Notes: a model not told the origin generated them from the letters alone. DNA of 64,000 nucleotides from Halomonas elongata (GCF_029081005.1 NZ_JAJQTQ010000014.1:1-64000), one strand, 5' to 3'; counted from the first letter of the stretch, positions 19,472 through 28,635 are shown. Made by a program: numbers and translations.

Positions 19472-19548
19472 CGGAGTATAGCTCAGCTTGGTAGAGCGCT
19501 GCCTTCGGGAGGCAGAGGTCGTAGGTTCGAATCCTGCTACTCCGACCA
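19472..19548 (+). tRNA. tRNA-Pro (anticodon CGG)
   Basis: A 77-nt cloverleaf: acceptor CGGAGTA pairing with TACTCCG, D arm GCTC/GAGC, anticodon arm CTGCC-TTCGGGA-GGCAG (anticodon CGG, codon CCG), T arm GTAGG-TTCGAAT-CCTGC, and an encoded CCA after discriminator A. No integrase gene or duplicated 3' end was seen nearby. Confidence 0.97.
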
Positions 19549-19559
19549 CAAGATTCATG

Positions 19560-19600
19560 AAAACCGCCACTTACGGGTCATCCCGGGTGGCGGTTTTTTT
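19560..19600 (+). terminator. Rho-independent terminator after tRNA-Pro
   Basis: AAAACCGCCAC pairs with GTGGCGGTTTT around a loop that can form a small inner stem, and is followed by a run of seven Ts. It starts 12 bp after the tRNA. Confidence 0.9.
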
Positions 19601-19721
19601 ATTGCCCGCATGTCACACCGTCGACATACGGGCGGTTCACCCGGAAAGCCCGCCCGCGCAGCCTGATACCACACTGCCGGTCGCCCCATGGCAGGACCAG
19701 GCCAGGGGCGGGCACCTCACG

Positions 19722-21119
19722 TCATGCTCCCTTACCGGAGACTGCCGCCTGTGCCCGAGCACCGGAAAGATGCACACGGCGCAGTTTGACGTCGTCCCCG
19801 ACCAGATGCCGCTGCAGTTCCTCGAGCGAGACATTGCGCGTTTCCGGCATCAGGAACAGCACGAACACCAGCTGCAGCAGCATCATGACGGCAAAGAAGG
19901 CGAAAACCGGGCCGCCGCTGAAGGACCCCAGCACCCAGGGCATGACCAGAGTGATCAAGGCCGCGAAGACCCAATGCACCGAACTGCCGAAGGACTGGCC
20001 ACGAGCGCGCACATGGTTGGGGAAGACCTCGGCGATGAACACCCAGATCACCGCGCCCTGGCTGATGGCATGAGCGGCAATGAACAGGCCGAGCAGCAGC
20101 GGTACCTCGATCCCCCCCAAAGCATCGGTGAAGAAGGCTCGCGAGATCAGTACCAGCGACAGCAGATAGCCGGCTGAACCGATGAACAACAGCGTCCGCC
20201 GCCCGAACCGGTCGATCAGGGACATGCCGATCATGGTGAAGACCAGATTGACCAGCCCGATACCGGCCGTCGACAACAGCGCTGCCTGGCTGCCGAGCTC
20301 GGCCGCCTCGAGTACGCGGGGCGCATAGTAGATGATGAAGTTGATGCCGGAGAGCTGATTGAAGAAGGCGATCAGGAAAGCCAGCAGGATCGGCAGGCGA
20401 TAGCGACGCGAGAAGAAGCGTGCGTGCGCGGTACGCTCTTCATCCTCGGCAGCGCGAATCGTCGCGATCTCCGCGTCGGTATCCGCCTCGGGGTTGATCA
20501 GGCGCAGCACGCGGGTCGCCTCCGCGACATCGTTGCGCTTGAGAATCAGCCAGCGCGGGCTACGCGGCACGCGCGTGATCATCAAGGTGTAGATCAGGGC
20601 GGGTACCGCCTCGATACCGAGCATCCAGCGCCAGGCATCCTCGGTGACCAGGCTGCCGATGAGATAGTTCGAGATGAAGGCCATCAGGATGCCGAAGACG
20701 ATGTTGAACTGATACATGGCGACCAGCAGGCCACGATGCTTCGGCGGAGCGATCTCGGAGATATAGGTGGGTGCGGCCACCGAGGAAATCCCCACGCCGA
20801 TACCGCCCAACAGGCGGAAGATGGCGAACAGCACCGGATCCGAGACCATCGCGGAGCCCAGGGCGGATACCAGGTAGAACACCCCGATGATGATCAGGGT
20901 GGCACGGCGCCCGAGGTTGTCGGTGGGCCAGTTGCCGAAGATGGCACCCAACACGGTACCCCACAACGCCATGGACATGATCAGCAGGCCATGCTGGAGG
21001 TCACTGAGCCCCCAGAGGGCCTGGATCGGCTTGTCGGCGCCCGAGATTACCGCGGTGTCGAAGCCGAACAGGAAGCCCGCCAGGGCCACGGTGATCGACC
21101 ATTGCACGATACGCGTCAT
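19722..21119 (-). CDS. MFS sugar-porter-family transporter
   Basis: A 465-residue, 12-TM proton-linked sugar transporter of the SP family. GFLFGFDTAVISGA in TM1, DNLGRR and DRFGRR in the two repeats, the central NQLSGINFIIYYAPR (TM7, substrate site) and PETRNVSLEEL at the end match XylE/GalP/myo-inositol porters. The start MTRIVQWSIT has AAAAGGA upstream; earlier codons are unlikely. The gene stands alone. Two LacI-like operators lie upstream, which supports sugar- or polyol-responsive repression. The substrate cannot be assigned. Confidence 0.88.
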   Translation of the reverse strand: MTRIVQWSITVALAGFLFGFDTAVISGADKPIQALWGLSDLQHGLLIMSMALWGTVLGAIFGNWPTDNLGRRATLIIIGVFYLVSALGSAMVSDPVLFAIFRLLGGIGVGISSVAAPTYISEIAPPKHRGLLVAMYQFNIVFGILMAFISNYLIGSLVTEDAWRWMLGIEAVPALIYTLMITRVPRSPRWLILKRNDVAEATRVLRLINPEADTDAEIATIRAAEDEERTAHARFFSRRYRLPILLAFLIAFFNQLSGINFIIYYAPRVLEAAELGSQAALLSTAGIGLVNLVFTMIGMSLIDRFGRRTLLFIGSAGYLLSLVLISRAFFTDALGGIEVPLLLGLFIAAHAISQGAVIWVFIAEVFPNHVRARGQSFGSSVHWVFAALITLVMPWVLGSFSGGPVFAFFAVMMLLQLVFVLFLMPETRNVSLEELQRHLVGDDVKLRRVHLSGARAQAAVSGKGA

Positions 21120-21156
21120 TGTCGTTGTCCTTTTCCAAGGGTCGTTGACGAATAAG

Positions 21157-21228
21157 TGAATCGATTCATCCAACAGTCGAAACGACGCCGACCATCATGT
21201 CGGCCTGACTGATAGGTGAATCGTGTCA
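21157..21228. promoter_or_regulatory. Two LacI-type operator candidates
   Basis: A perfect 12-bp palindrome TGAATCGATTCA (21157-21168) with the central CG typical of LacI/GalR operators lies 38 bp upstream of the MFS start. A second copy with two mismatches, TGAATCGTGTCA (21217-21228), lies exactly 60 bp further, centre to centre. No lacI-type gene is present in the window. Confidence 0.5.
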
Positions 21229-21519
21229 GCAAGAAGCTATTACAGCAGCCAGGACCGCAAAGTGCGACTCGAAAGTCTCGAACTTTGGTATGAGGTGGGC
21301 GTGCGGATACTCGCATGCCTGCCCTACCAAGGCGGGCAGCACGGGGGAAGGGGAAGGCTTCGTTGGATGCCTTGGCGCTCAAGCCTCCCCGCCGCCCTTG
21401 GAATCGACCAGTCGACGCTGGTCAAGAAGGCCCGGCGCTGGCGCCACTCACGCCCTTCCTGATGTCCTTCTTGAGCCCGGCTTCGAGCCAGACAGCGCAC
21501 ACCTCCGGGGCGAGACGCC
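21229..21519. other. Non-coding stretch before LysR 3' end
   Basis: About 290 bp between the MFS upstream region and the stop of the LysR gene at 21520. Small open frames here carry no recognisable domain. A short CTGCCC/GGGCAG inverted repeat near 21325 is the only structure I see. Confidence 0.5.
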
Positions 21520-22440
21520 TCACGACTGGAACCTGTCGTCCGCCAGCCGTTCTTCCAGCCACGCCAGCAGCGCCCGGGACGCGGTACGCCGCGATGTTCC
21601 TCGACGGGTATAGATGGCGATGGCATCCCGCTGCGGCAGACTTTCCACGACCGGCCGAACCAGTTCGCCACTGTCGATGAGGCGTTGCGTGGTACGTCGC
21701 CAGCCCAGGGCGATTCCCTGTCCGGCGACCGACGCCTGCAGCAGCAGCGGGTAGCTGTCGAAGTCCACGCCCTCCCCGAGCACGAGATCGCCACGTCCCA
21801 CGGCCCGCAACCAGTCGGGCCATTCCAGCCAGTCCGCCGGCTCGACCCGATAGTGCAACAGCCGATGCCCAGGCAGGTCATCGAGACGCAATGAACCCGC
21901 CGGTCCTTCCAGATAGGCGGGACTACAGACGGGAAAGATCTCGTCCGCGGCCGTCAATGCCAGTTGATGGGTGCCACTGGGGCGCCCACTGGTCTGCAGG
22001 GCGACGTCAAAGGGCTCGCCGAATTCCGTGATCGGACGCGTCGATGTCGCCAGCTTGATATCCAGCTCGGGATGACGTCGGTTGAAATCATCCAAACGCG
22101 GCATGAGCCAATAGAAGGCTTCGCACAGCTGGCAGAACAACACCACCTGCGTATCGCCGATATCGCCCCTCAGCGCGCGTGCATCGGTGGCGATGCTGCC
22201 CAGGGCCTGCGACACCGTCCGGCCGAACTCGCGCCCTTCGCGGGTCAGGAAGACGCGGCGGTGACGTCGCTCGAAGAGCGACACCCCCAGATCCTCTTCC
22301 AGCAGTCGTATCTGCCGGCTTATCGCTGCCTGCGTCAGGTGCAGCTCGGCGGCGGCACGCGTGAAGCTCTCGAGTCTCGCAGCGGCCTCGAAAGGTCGTA
22401 GCGTCGCGAGCGGGGGCAAAGGTCTGGTGGGCGAATCCAT
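21520..22440 (-). CDS. LysR-family transcriptional regulator (GcvA-like)
   Basis: A 306-residue LTTR. The N-terminal wHTH is LRPFEAAARLESFTRAAAELHLTQAAISRQIRLLEEDLGVSLFERRHRRVFLT. Its GcvA-type spelling (P-x-L-x-x-L-R-x-F-E-A-A-A-R) places it in the GcvA subgroup. The C-terminal effector domain begins near residue 95. It diverges from the DMT transporter at 22535 with about 94 bp between them, so it most likely controls that gene and itself. Confidence 0.9.
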   Translation of the reverse strand: MDSPTRPLPPLATLRPFEAAARLESFTRAAAELHLTQAAISRQIRLLEEDLGVSLFERRHRRVFLTREGREFGRTVSQALGSIATDARALRGDIGDTQVVLFCQLCEAFYWLMPRLDDFNRRHPELDIKLATSTRPITEFGEPFDVALQTSGRPSGTHQLALTAADEIFPVCSPAYLEGPAGSLRLDDLPGHRLLHYRVEPADWLEWPDWLRAVGRGDLVLGEGVDFDSYPLLLQASVAGQGIALGWRRTTQRLIDSGELVRPVVESLPQRDAIAIYTRRGTSRRTASRALLAWLEERLADDRFQS

Positions 22441-22534
22441 AACGCTCCCTTATGTGAAAGGGCCGAGAAATCGTTTGAGAGCCTGACCGGGAAATCGGCA
22501 CTCTCCTTGTCGAATCCCAGCAGGAGAGCCCGTG

Positions 22535-23461
22535 ATGACGGCAGATGATACGCATGAAGACAACACATCCCGAGGCGTGACCCTGATCGTGGGAGCCGTC
22601 TTCCTGCTCGCCCTGGCCGACGCTCTGGTCAAGTATCTAAGCTCAAGCATCACCCTGTGGCAACTCTATGTCCTCGCCTCGTCGGTCTCGTTGCCCACCC
22701 TGGCCGGGCTGATCATCGCCCAGCGAAAAACACGTCCCCTGTCCCTCACGTCATGGCGCTGGGTCGGCATCAGGAGCCTGCTGCTGTTGCTGATGTGGAT
22801 GGCCTACTATATGGCCCTGCCCTTGATACCGCTGTCGGTGGCGGCCGTCGCCATTTACACGACGCCGCTGTTCATCGCCATCCTGGCCTCCATGGGCGCC
22901 CGAGAATCCCTCTCTCCCAGCATATGGGGCGGCATCCTGTGTGGCTTCGTCGGGGTCGTGGTGGTGCTCCGCCCCACTGGCGAGGCCTTCGCGCCGGCGA
23001 CACTACTGCCGCTCCTGGCAGCAGTGCTGTATGCCCTGGCAATGGTGGCGACAAGACGCTACTGCCAGCAGGAACATCCACTGACGCTGGCACTGGGGTT
23101 GAACCTGGCCTTCCTGGTGGCCGGTGGCAGCATCAGCATCCTGCTCGCCTTCACCGACACCTCATCCCTCGCCGAGCAGTCGCCCTTCCTGTTTGCCCCC
23201 TGGCAGCCCATCGGGCGCGATGAACGCCTCATCATCGTCGCCTACGCTCTGTTGATGGTGGCCGTGAACACCGGTGTGGCGAAGGCCTATCAGATCGCCC
23301 CCTCCGCACTGATCGGCACCTTCGATTACACCTATCTGCTGTTTGCCAGCCTCTGGGGCTACCTGCTGTTCCATGAGGTCCCCGACGGAATGACCTGGCT
23401 GGGCATGGGCCTGATCCTCGCATCGGGCCTGCTGGTGCTGAGGCGTCGTCCCCGACCGTGA
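22535..23461 (+). CDS. EamA/DMT-family transporter
   Basis: A 308-residue inner-membrane protein with ten hydrophobic segments in two EamA repeats. The first ends near GVVVVLRPTGEAF and the second near LILASGLLVLRRRP, the usual DMT repeat ends. Such proteins export amino acids or other metabolites or import nucleotide-like compounds; the substrate is unknown. I choose the ATG at 22535 because AGGAGAG lies 8 nt before it; a GTG sits directly in front. It is paired with the divergent LysR. Confidence 0.87.
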   Translation: MTADDTHEDNTSRGVTLIVGAVFLLALADALVKYLSSSITLWQLYVLASSVSLPTLAGLIIAQRKTRPLSLTSWRWVGIRSLLLLLMWMAYYMALPLIPLSVAAVAIYTTPLFIAILASMGARESLSPSIWGGILCGFVGVVVVLRPTGEAFAPATLLPLLAAVLYALAMVATRRYCQQEHPLTLALGLNLAFLVAGGSISILLAFTDTSSLAEQSPFLFAPWQPIGRDERLIIVAYALLMVAVNTGVAKAYQIAPSALIGTFDYTYLLFASLWGYLLFHEVPDGMTWLGMGLILASGLLVLRRRPRP

Positions 23462-23665
23462 TGGATCAAGAAGAGGGGCTCTCACGACAAGGCGTGATAG
23501 CACAGGCGACTCTCATTCGAAGCGACTTGCCCCGGGAGGGAATAAAAGGAAAGGTCGAGGATCGGCCTCTTTTGAGCCCCAATTGAAATGACCCGACATC
23601 CTGCGCCGGGCCCTTTGTACTGATGACCCAGGCGCCATGCCGATCACAAAGCGCCTGTGGGAGGG

Positions 23666-24326
23666 TTACTTGTAGACCGGTTCGCGACCGACACCACCAG
23701 AGCTGTCACTGCACTGGGCGCCGATATTGGCCGCCTCGGAAGGCTCGCCGGCAGTCCTGTGTATTCGTGTCAGGAAATGCTGGAAGATACCACAGCCATG
23801 CGCACCGTAGAGGCAGATCATATCGGACCCCGCGGCTTTCGAGCGTTTGCCGCGCCCACAGGCCGCAGGTCGCGGATGTCCTGCCTATCGAGCGAGTGGG
23901 CCCGAACCTAGTCATTGGAGAAGGTGCGGACCGGCAAGGCCGATGGGCCAGAGGGACCTCTTTGGTGTTGATGTTCGGGACGTTGATGCCGGAATAGGCC
24001 AGTTGGATACCGGCCAGGGTACCGTGCTCCTTCATCCTCTCGGACATCTTACGCAGCTGTGGGATACGATTGTCCTCCCACAGTCACAGTTCGATGAGAG
24101 GCGAGATTTGCTAGGTGTGATGCATCTCACACTACTCGGTGAAGGTAACGCCCCAACCGCCCCCGGCCTTGATCCGCCGCTTCTCCGTCGCCGACGAAAG
24201 GCCGCGATAGCCGCCCCAGTTGCAGTAAGGCACCTGATAGAACCGACTCTTCGCGGTGAGGGGCTCGATCTTCACGAACTAGAAGAGGATGTCTGGGCGT
24301 GGATCGTGCACTATCTCACTCCTCAT
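23666..24326 (-). pseudogene. Decayed trimethylamine-dehydrogenase-like flavoenzyme
   Basis: On the minus strand, pieces in different frames rebuild the start of an Old-Yellow-Enzyme-type dehydrogenase of the TMADH/dimethylamine/histamine dehydrogenase group: DILF-stop-FVKIEPL, SRFYQVPYCNWGGYRG, GGGWGVTFTE then a stop, MSERMKEHGTLAGIQLAYSG, VPNINTKEVPL, and after a frameshift MICLYGAHGCGIFQHFLTR. At least three in-frame stops and one or two frameshifts interrupt it. Only about 190 of the roughly 680 family residues remain; the [4Fe-4S] and FAD/ADP-binding parts are gone. The ends are approximate. It lies upstream of no intact partner gene and has no function as it stands. Confidence 0.8.
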
Positions 24327-24438
24327 TCGTTCACCTCTTTCCATGGGTTCGAGTCACAACATGAGGTCTTTTACTATCTGCAGCGTCATGACATTCTTGT
24401 TTTCGCCAAGCTCAATATTGTGGTAAGGAACATCTGTC

Positions 24439-25914
24439 TCACTCCAGACCACAACGCTGCAGCCACGAGCGCAGCACGAAAAGCATCAGGGCCGTCGCTA
24501 GAACGCACAGCGCGACCACGGCAAAGAACATCGACTCGTAGGACGCATCGTAAAGCTGGCCAACGAAGCCGGACAAGCTGGCCCCCGCGCCGATGACCAG
24601 GCCCGACAGGGAGGCCATCTGCGAGTAGAAGGCGCGAGGTGCCAGCTGGGTAGCGGCCGAGAATGTGATGGGAGCGAAGATCACTTCGGCGATTCCGAAT
24701 ATTACCATCCCGAGAATGACGGGCAGGAGGCCGACAAGGTTGTCGTACCACACCGGTATGATAGAGAAGATGGCATAAGCAACGGCCATAACGGTGAGGC
24801 CAAGCGCCATTTTGGTGACAGTACTGGGCTGCTTGACGCCCATTTTTTGCCAGCCGGCGGCAAGAAACGGACCTGCCAGGATTCCTGCGACGACTTGAAA
24901 CGTGCTGATATAGGCCGCCGGAATCGTCATAAAACCCAGGTTCAAGTCGACGCGAGTGTCGGCATAAACAGCGAAGGTTGTAAATAGCTGAAGGACCATC
25001 ACCCAGAATATTATCGCGGCAATGTACACGGGTATGAACGCGTAGACTTTTTGGCGCTCGACTCTGTCCGTCGCCCTAGATTTGAGCATGACGATAAAGC
25101 AAGCGATCGAGACAATAGCTATCGCAGTGAGAATGGTGACATTCACGTTGGCCAAGGTGACAATGGAGGTCTTGACAAGTAAAGTGCACACGACGATGGC
25201 CAGAGAAAAAATGATCAAGGCTTTCATCTTTCCTCGGTTTGTCAGCGGATTGGGTACGCTGCCCGCACTCTTCGGTAACGTTATCCACCTGAGGGTATAG
25301 ATTAGTAACCCTATCGCCATCCCCACCGCCGCGGCGGAAAACGCCACATGAAAGCCGAACCGAACCTGAAGAAAACCTGTGACGAGTGGCCCGGCAAGGG
25401 CACCGATCATGATGCCGGTATAGAAGATCGAGAACCCGCTGTCTCGCTTCAACGGTTTGTCTTCGTAAAGTTGGCCCATCATCGCGATGACGTTGGGAAA
25501 TAGCCCGCCTGTGCCTAGTGCAATCAACCCCAGTCCGAGCAACAGGCCCGTCAACTGCGGAGCGATGGCGATAGTGATATGGCCAGCCATCACCAAACCA
25601 CCGCTCACCAACACCACGTAACGAACTGGGAAAACCCGATCGGCCAACCAGGCACCGAGAGGCTGAGTAAGATAGACGCCACCGCCGTAGGCCCCGATGA
25701 TGGCAAGTGCATCGGATCGGGAAAGCCCCAGACCGCCATCGGTGACGGCATAATATATATAGTAGGCAAGGATGACCTGAAGTCCGTAGAAACTCAGCCG
25801 TTCCCAGAGCTCCGTACTCGCTAACGTCACGAGCCCCTGTGGATGGCCAGCAATGTCGTCACGTTTCGATAACTGCTCTGTACTAGTCACGGACGAACTC
25901 GTTTTGGAAACCAT
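24439..25914 (-). CDS. POT/PTR2-family proton-coupled peptide transporter
   Basis: A 491-residue MFS protein with 12-14 hydrophobic segments. STELWERLSFYGLQVILAYY is the POT ExxERFxYY-like signature of TM1, followed by GAYGGGVYLTQPLGAWLAD and the PTR2 region LIALGTGGLFPNVIAMMGQ. Known members import di- and tripeptides with protons; some carry other small amides. The sequence is visibly AT-richer than its surroundings (many ATA, AAA and TTG codons), suggesting transfer from another source. AAAGGA precedes the ATG. It lies 52 bp downstream of the HDAC-like gene, probably one operon. Confidence 0.88.
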   Translation of the reverse strand: MVSKTSSSVTSTEQLSKRDDIAGHPQGLVTLASTELWERLSFYGLQVILAYYIYYAVTDGGLGLSRSDALAIIGAYGGGVYLTQPLGAWLADRVFPVRYVVLVSGGLVMAGHITIAIAPQLTGLLLGLGLIALGTGGLFPNVIAMMGQLYEDKPLKRDSGFSIFYTGIMIGALAGPLVTGFLQVRFGFHVAFSAAAVGMAIGLLIYTLRWITLPKSAGSVPNPLTNRGKMKALIIFSLAIVVCTLLVKTSIVTLANVNVTILTAIAIVSIACFIVMLKSRATDRVERQKVYAFIPVYIAAIIFWVMVLQLFTTFAVYADTRVDLNLGFMTIPAAYISTFQVVAGILAGPFLAAGWQKMGVKQPSTVTKMALGLTVMAVAYAIFSIIPVWYDNLVGLLPVILGMVIFGIAEVIFAPITFSAATQLAPRAFYSQMASLSGLVIGAGASLSGFVGQLYDASYESMFFAVVALCVLATALMLFVLRSWLQRCGLE

Positions 25915-25966
25915 GATGTCTGTCCTTTATTGTTCGTATCGTCTTGGGGTAAGAGAAGGCAGGCCG

Positions 25967-27064
25967 TCATTTCACGCCATTCGCCTGCCTTTCGGCTTCG
26001 CCGATGACCTTGTCATAGTGCGGCAGCACCTCGTTGGCATAGCCCATCGTCGCGCCGAACTGCTCGAAGGGGGTTTCCTCACCCACGTCGAGGCCCGATA
26101 GGCCCTCGATAACGGCCAGCCCCATGTAAGGCGTCGAGGCAGCGTCGTAGCCTCCTTCCTGGGACAAGACCAACCGGCCACCGCAGACATCCTCAGCCAG
26201 CTTCCTCATCCTTTCGGTCATCGATTTAAAGCCCGACGGGGTCAATGTCATTCGCCCGAGTGGGTCGAAGCATCCCGCGTCCAGCCCGGATGCCACGATG
26301 ATGATATCCGGCGCGAAATTCCTAATCGCCGGCTCCACTACTCGGCCGAAGACCGACTGATAGATACTATTCCCGGCCCCCGGAGGTAGCGGGACATTGA
26401 TGTTGTAGCCATGGCCCTCTCCACCTCCTCGATGCTCCATTGTCCCGTAGTCATCTTCGAGGAAGTAGTAGTCCTGGTGGATGGACAAGGTGAGAACGCT
26501 GGGGTCGTTCCAGAATATCTCCTGGGTGCCGTTACCGTGATGCACGTCCCAATCGACGATGGCAATCCGCGCGAAATTCCTGACGAACTGGGCATAACGG
26601 GCCGCCATAGCGACGTTGTTCAACACACAGAAACCAGCCCCCCTGGAGGTCTCGGCATGATGGCCCGGCGGGCGAACCAGGGCGAAGGCATTACCCACCT
26701 GCCCCTCGATGACGCTACGTACCGCTGCGATCGTTCCCCCTGCCGAGAGCCTGGCGATCGCAAAGTCGCCGCCAGAAAATACGGCCCCGGGTCCGGCATA
26801 GGCACTGCTTTTTTTGTTTTCCTGCTTCAGCCACCTCAGGTACTCTTCGGAGTGAACCCGGAGAATATCCTCATCGTCGGCCTGCCGGGGCGTCAGTGAC
26901 ATCAGGGAGTCGGTAATTCCACTCTTTTTCAGCAGGTTATAGAAGCGTCTTTTGACCTCGGGACGGTCATAGTTGGCGCCCGGCTCCGCCTTGAAGGGAG
27001 GGAAGGGCTGACCAAGGCTGTCATACCAGAAATAGGCTTCTTCCAGCACGATTCCTGTTTTCAT
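25967..27064 (-). CDS. Class II HDAC-like amide hydrolase (acetylpolyamine type)
   Basis: A 365-residue zinc-dependent deacetylase of the arginase/deacetylase fold. RPPGHHAETSRGAGFC (general-base His pair), VDWDVHHGNGTQEIF (zinc Asp and His) and SGLDAGCFDPLGRM (second zinc Asp) are intact, as is the tail motif LSQEGGYD. Bacterial members hydrolyse acetylpolyamines or other N-acyl amines. Next to it lie a POT importer (downstream) and an aminotransferase, APC permease and aldehyde dehydrogenase (upstream), which fits deacetylation of acetylputrescine or acetylcadaverine followed by conversion to GABA or its homologue. AAAGGAG precedes the ATG. Confidence 0.88.
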   Translation of the reverse strand: MKTGIVLEEAYFWYDSLGQPFPPFKAEPGANYDRPEVKRRFYNLLKKSGITDSLMSLTPRQADDEDILRVHSEEYLRWLKQENKKSSAYAGPGAVFSGGDFAIARLSAGGTIAAVRSVIEGQVGNAFALVRPPGHHAETSRGAGFCVLNNVAMAARYAQFVRNFARIAIVDWDVHHGNGTQEIFWNDPSVLTLSIHQDYYFLEDDYGTMEHRGGGEGHGYNINVPLPPGAGNSIYQSVFGRVVEPAIRNFAPDIIIVASGLDAGCFDPLGRMTLTPSGFKSMTERMRKLAEDVCGGRLVLSQEGGYDAASTPYMGLAVIEGLSGLDVGEETPFEQFGATMGYANEVLPHYDKVIGEAERQANGVK

Positions 27065-27081
27065 GGGGATCTCCTTTCCGT

Positions 27082-27103
27082 TCTATTCATGAAAATGAAT
27101 AGA
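27082..27103. promoter_or_regulatory. Inverted repeat upstream of HDAC-like gene
   Basis: TCTATTCAT, a 4-nt spacer and ATGAATAGA form a perfect 9-bp inverted repeat 18 bp before the HDAC-like start codon. The AT-rich arms and short spacing to the ribosome binding site fit an operator better than a terminator. Confidence 0.4.
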
Positions 27104-27125
27104 GAACAACATGAGGGAAAGTTGT

Positions 27126-27155
27126 GACCGCTCGCCTCACGAGAGGCGAGCGGTC
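27126..27155 (-). terminator. Hairpin after the aminotransferase gene
   Basis: Thirteen-base arms (GACCGCTCGCCTC and its complement) with a 4-nt loop start a few bases past the aminotransferase stop on the minus strand. Only a weak T tract follows. It probably ends or attenuates the upstream operon before the HDAC/POT pair. Confidence 0.7.
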
Positions 27156-27158
27156 GAA

Positions 27159-28568
27159 TCAGCGCGGCAGGTAGCCGTCGGCCTTGAGCGACGCGGTCGT
27201 GGCCTCGATGCTCTCGCGCAGGGTCGCCACCACGAAGTTGACGTGCTCGCGGGTCAGGATCAGCGTCGGGGAGAGGATGTTCATGTGCGCCAGCGGCCGC
27301 ACGATCAGGCCGCGCTTCTGGCACTCGTCGGCGATGCGGTTGCCCACCTTGGCCTCGGGGGCGATCAGCTCCCTGGTCGCCTTGTCGGCGACGTTCTCGA
27401 GACACATCATGAACTTGCGGCCGCGCACGTCGCCCACGATCTCGAGGTCCTCGAGTTCGTGGAGGCGACGCTCGAAGTAGTCGCCCACGTCCTCGACGTG
27501 CTCGCACAGCCCCTCGCGCTCCATGATTTCGATGTTCTTCAGGCCCGCGGCACAGCTCACCGGATGGCCGGAGTAGGTGAAGCCGTGGGTGAAGATGGCG
27601 CCGTCGGCCTGGGGCTTGCTGATCACCTCGTAGATGCGATCCGAGAAGATGGTCGCCCCCAGCGGCAGGTAGCCGGAGGTCAGGCCCTTGGCGCAGGTGA
27701 TGATGTCCGGGACGATGCCGAACTCGTCCTCGGAGGCGAACATGTGCCCCAGGCGGCCGAAGGCGGTGACCACCTCGTCGGAGACGTAGAGGACGTCGTA
27801 CTTGCGGCACACCGCCAGGGTCTTCCGGTGGTAGCCCTCGGGCGGCACGATGACGCCGCCGGCGCCCATGATCGGCTCGGCGAAGAAGGCGGCCACGTTG
27901 TCCGGCCCCAGCTCGAGGATCTTGTCCTCCAGCTCCTGGACCTTGGCGTCGCAGAAGGCCTCGAGACTCTGGCCTTCCGGACGGCGGTAGGGGTTGGGGC
28001 TGGCGATGTGGTGCACCAGCTGCCGGTCGATGTCGAAGCCGATGTGGTCGACCTCGACCCCGGTGATCGACATCGCCATGTAGGTGCTGCCGTGGTAGCC
28101 GTCCTTGCGCGAGATGATCTGCTTCTTGCTCGTCTGGCCGAGCTGATTGAAGTAGAAGTGGATCATGCGCACGGCGGTGTCGTTGGCCACCGAGCCGCCG
28201 CAGCCGTAGAAGACGTGGTTGAGGTCGCCCGGCGCTAGGTCGGCGAGCTTGGCGGCCAGGCGCGCGGCCGGTGCCGTGGTGTGGTGGCCGAAGGTCGAGA
28301 AGTAGGGAATGTCGCGGATCTGTTCGGCGACGGCGTCGGCGATCTCGTCGCGACCGTAGCCGATGTTCACGCACCACAGGCCGCCGATGCCGTCCAGGTA
28401 GCGCTTGCCGTCGGCATCCTGGAGGGAGACGCCGTCGGCCTGGTGAAAGACCATGGAGCCGGTCTCCTTGAAGGTGGAGAAGTCGGTCCAGGGGTGCATG
28501 AAGTGGTCGCGATCCTTCTGCCAGATTTCCTGCTTGTCGAATTGGGCGGACGCGTTCTGACTGGTCAT
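27159..28568 (-). CDS. Class III (omega) aminotransferase, polyamine type
   Basis: PLP enzyme of 469 residues. GIGGLWCVNIGYGRDEIADAV, the PLP-phosphate region CGGSVANDTAVRM, KDGYHGSTYMAMSITG, DEVVTAFGRLG and the Schiff-base lysine in ITCAKGLTSGYLPLGA are all present. The protein resembles SpuC-type putrescine:pyruvate and related omega-aminotransferases. With the adjacent APC permease and PuuC/KauB-type dehydrogenase it would turn putrescine or a similar diamine into an aminoaldehyde. GAAGGAGA precedes the ATG. It could also act on other omega-amino compounds; the amino donor is not determined by sequence. Confidence 0.88.
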   Translation of the reverse strand: MTSQNASAQFDKQEIWQKDRDHFMHPWTDFSTFKETGSMVFHQADGVSLQDADGKRYLDGIGGLWCVNIGYGRDEIADAVAEQIRDIPYFSTFGHHTTAPAARLAAKLADLAPGDLNHVFYGCGGSVANDTAVRMIHFYFNQLGQTSKKQIISRKDGYHGSTYMAMSITGVEVDHIGFDIDRQLVHHIASPNPYRRPEGQSLEAFCDAKVQELEDKILELGPDNVAAFFAEPIMGAGGVIVPPEGYHRKTLAVCRKYDVLYVSDEVVTAFGRLGHMFASEDEFGIVPDIITCAKGLTSGYLPLGATIFSDRIYEVISKPQADGAIFTHGFTYSGHPVSCAAGLKNIEIMEREGLCEHVEDVGDYFERRLHELEDLEIVGDVRGRKFMMCLENVADKATRELIAPEAKVGNRIADECQKRGLIVRPLAHMNILSPTLILTREHVNFVVATLRESIEATTASLKADGYLPR

Positions 28569-28635
28569 GGTGGTTCTCCTTCGGGGTCGGGAGGCACGCG
28601 AGGCGCCTCGCCGGGGTTGCCTGTCGCGCGGGATA

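Noticed and set aside
19472-19548. tRNA-Pro as attachment site of an integrated element
   Set aside because: No integrase, phage gene or duplicated tRNA 3' end was seen on either side; a terminator and ordinary genes follow.
21223-21462. A 79-codon frame between the MFS and LysR genes
   Set aside because: No domain, no ribosome binding site, and it begins inside the second LacI-like operator; treated as non-coding.
23847-24596. A 249-codon plus-strand frame in the otherwise gene-free stretch
   Set aside because: The minus strand here encodes fragments of a TMADH-like enzyme, so this frame is the complement of a pseudogene and runs into the POT gene.
27159-28568. Ectoine-degradation aminotransferase (DoeD)
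   Set aside because: No ectoine hydrolase (DoeA) or DoeB-type deacetylase is nearby; the HDAC-type and PuuC-type neighbours fit polyamines better.
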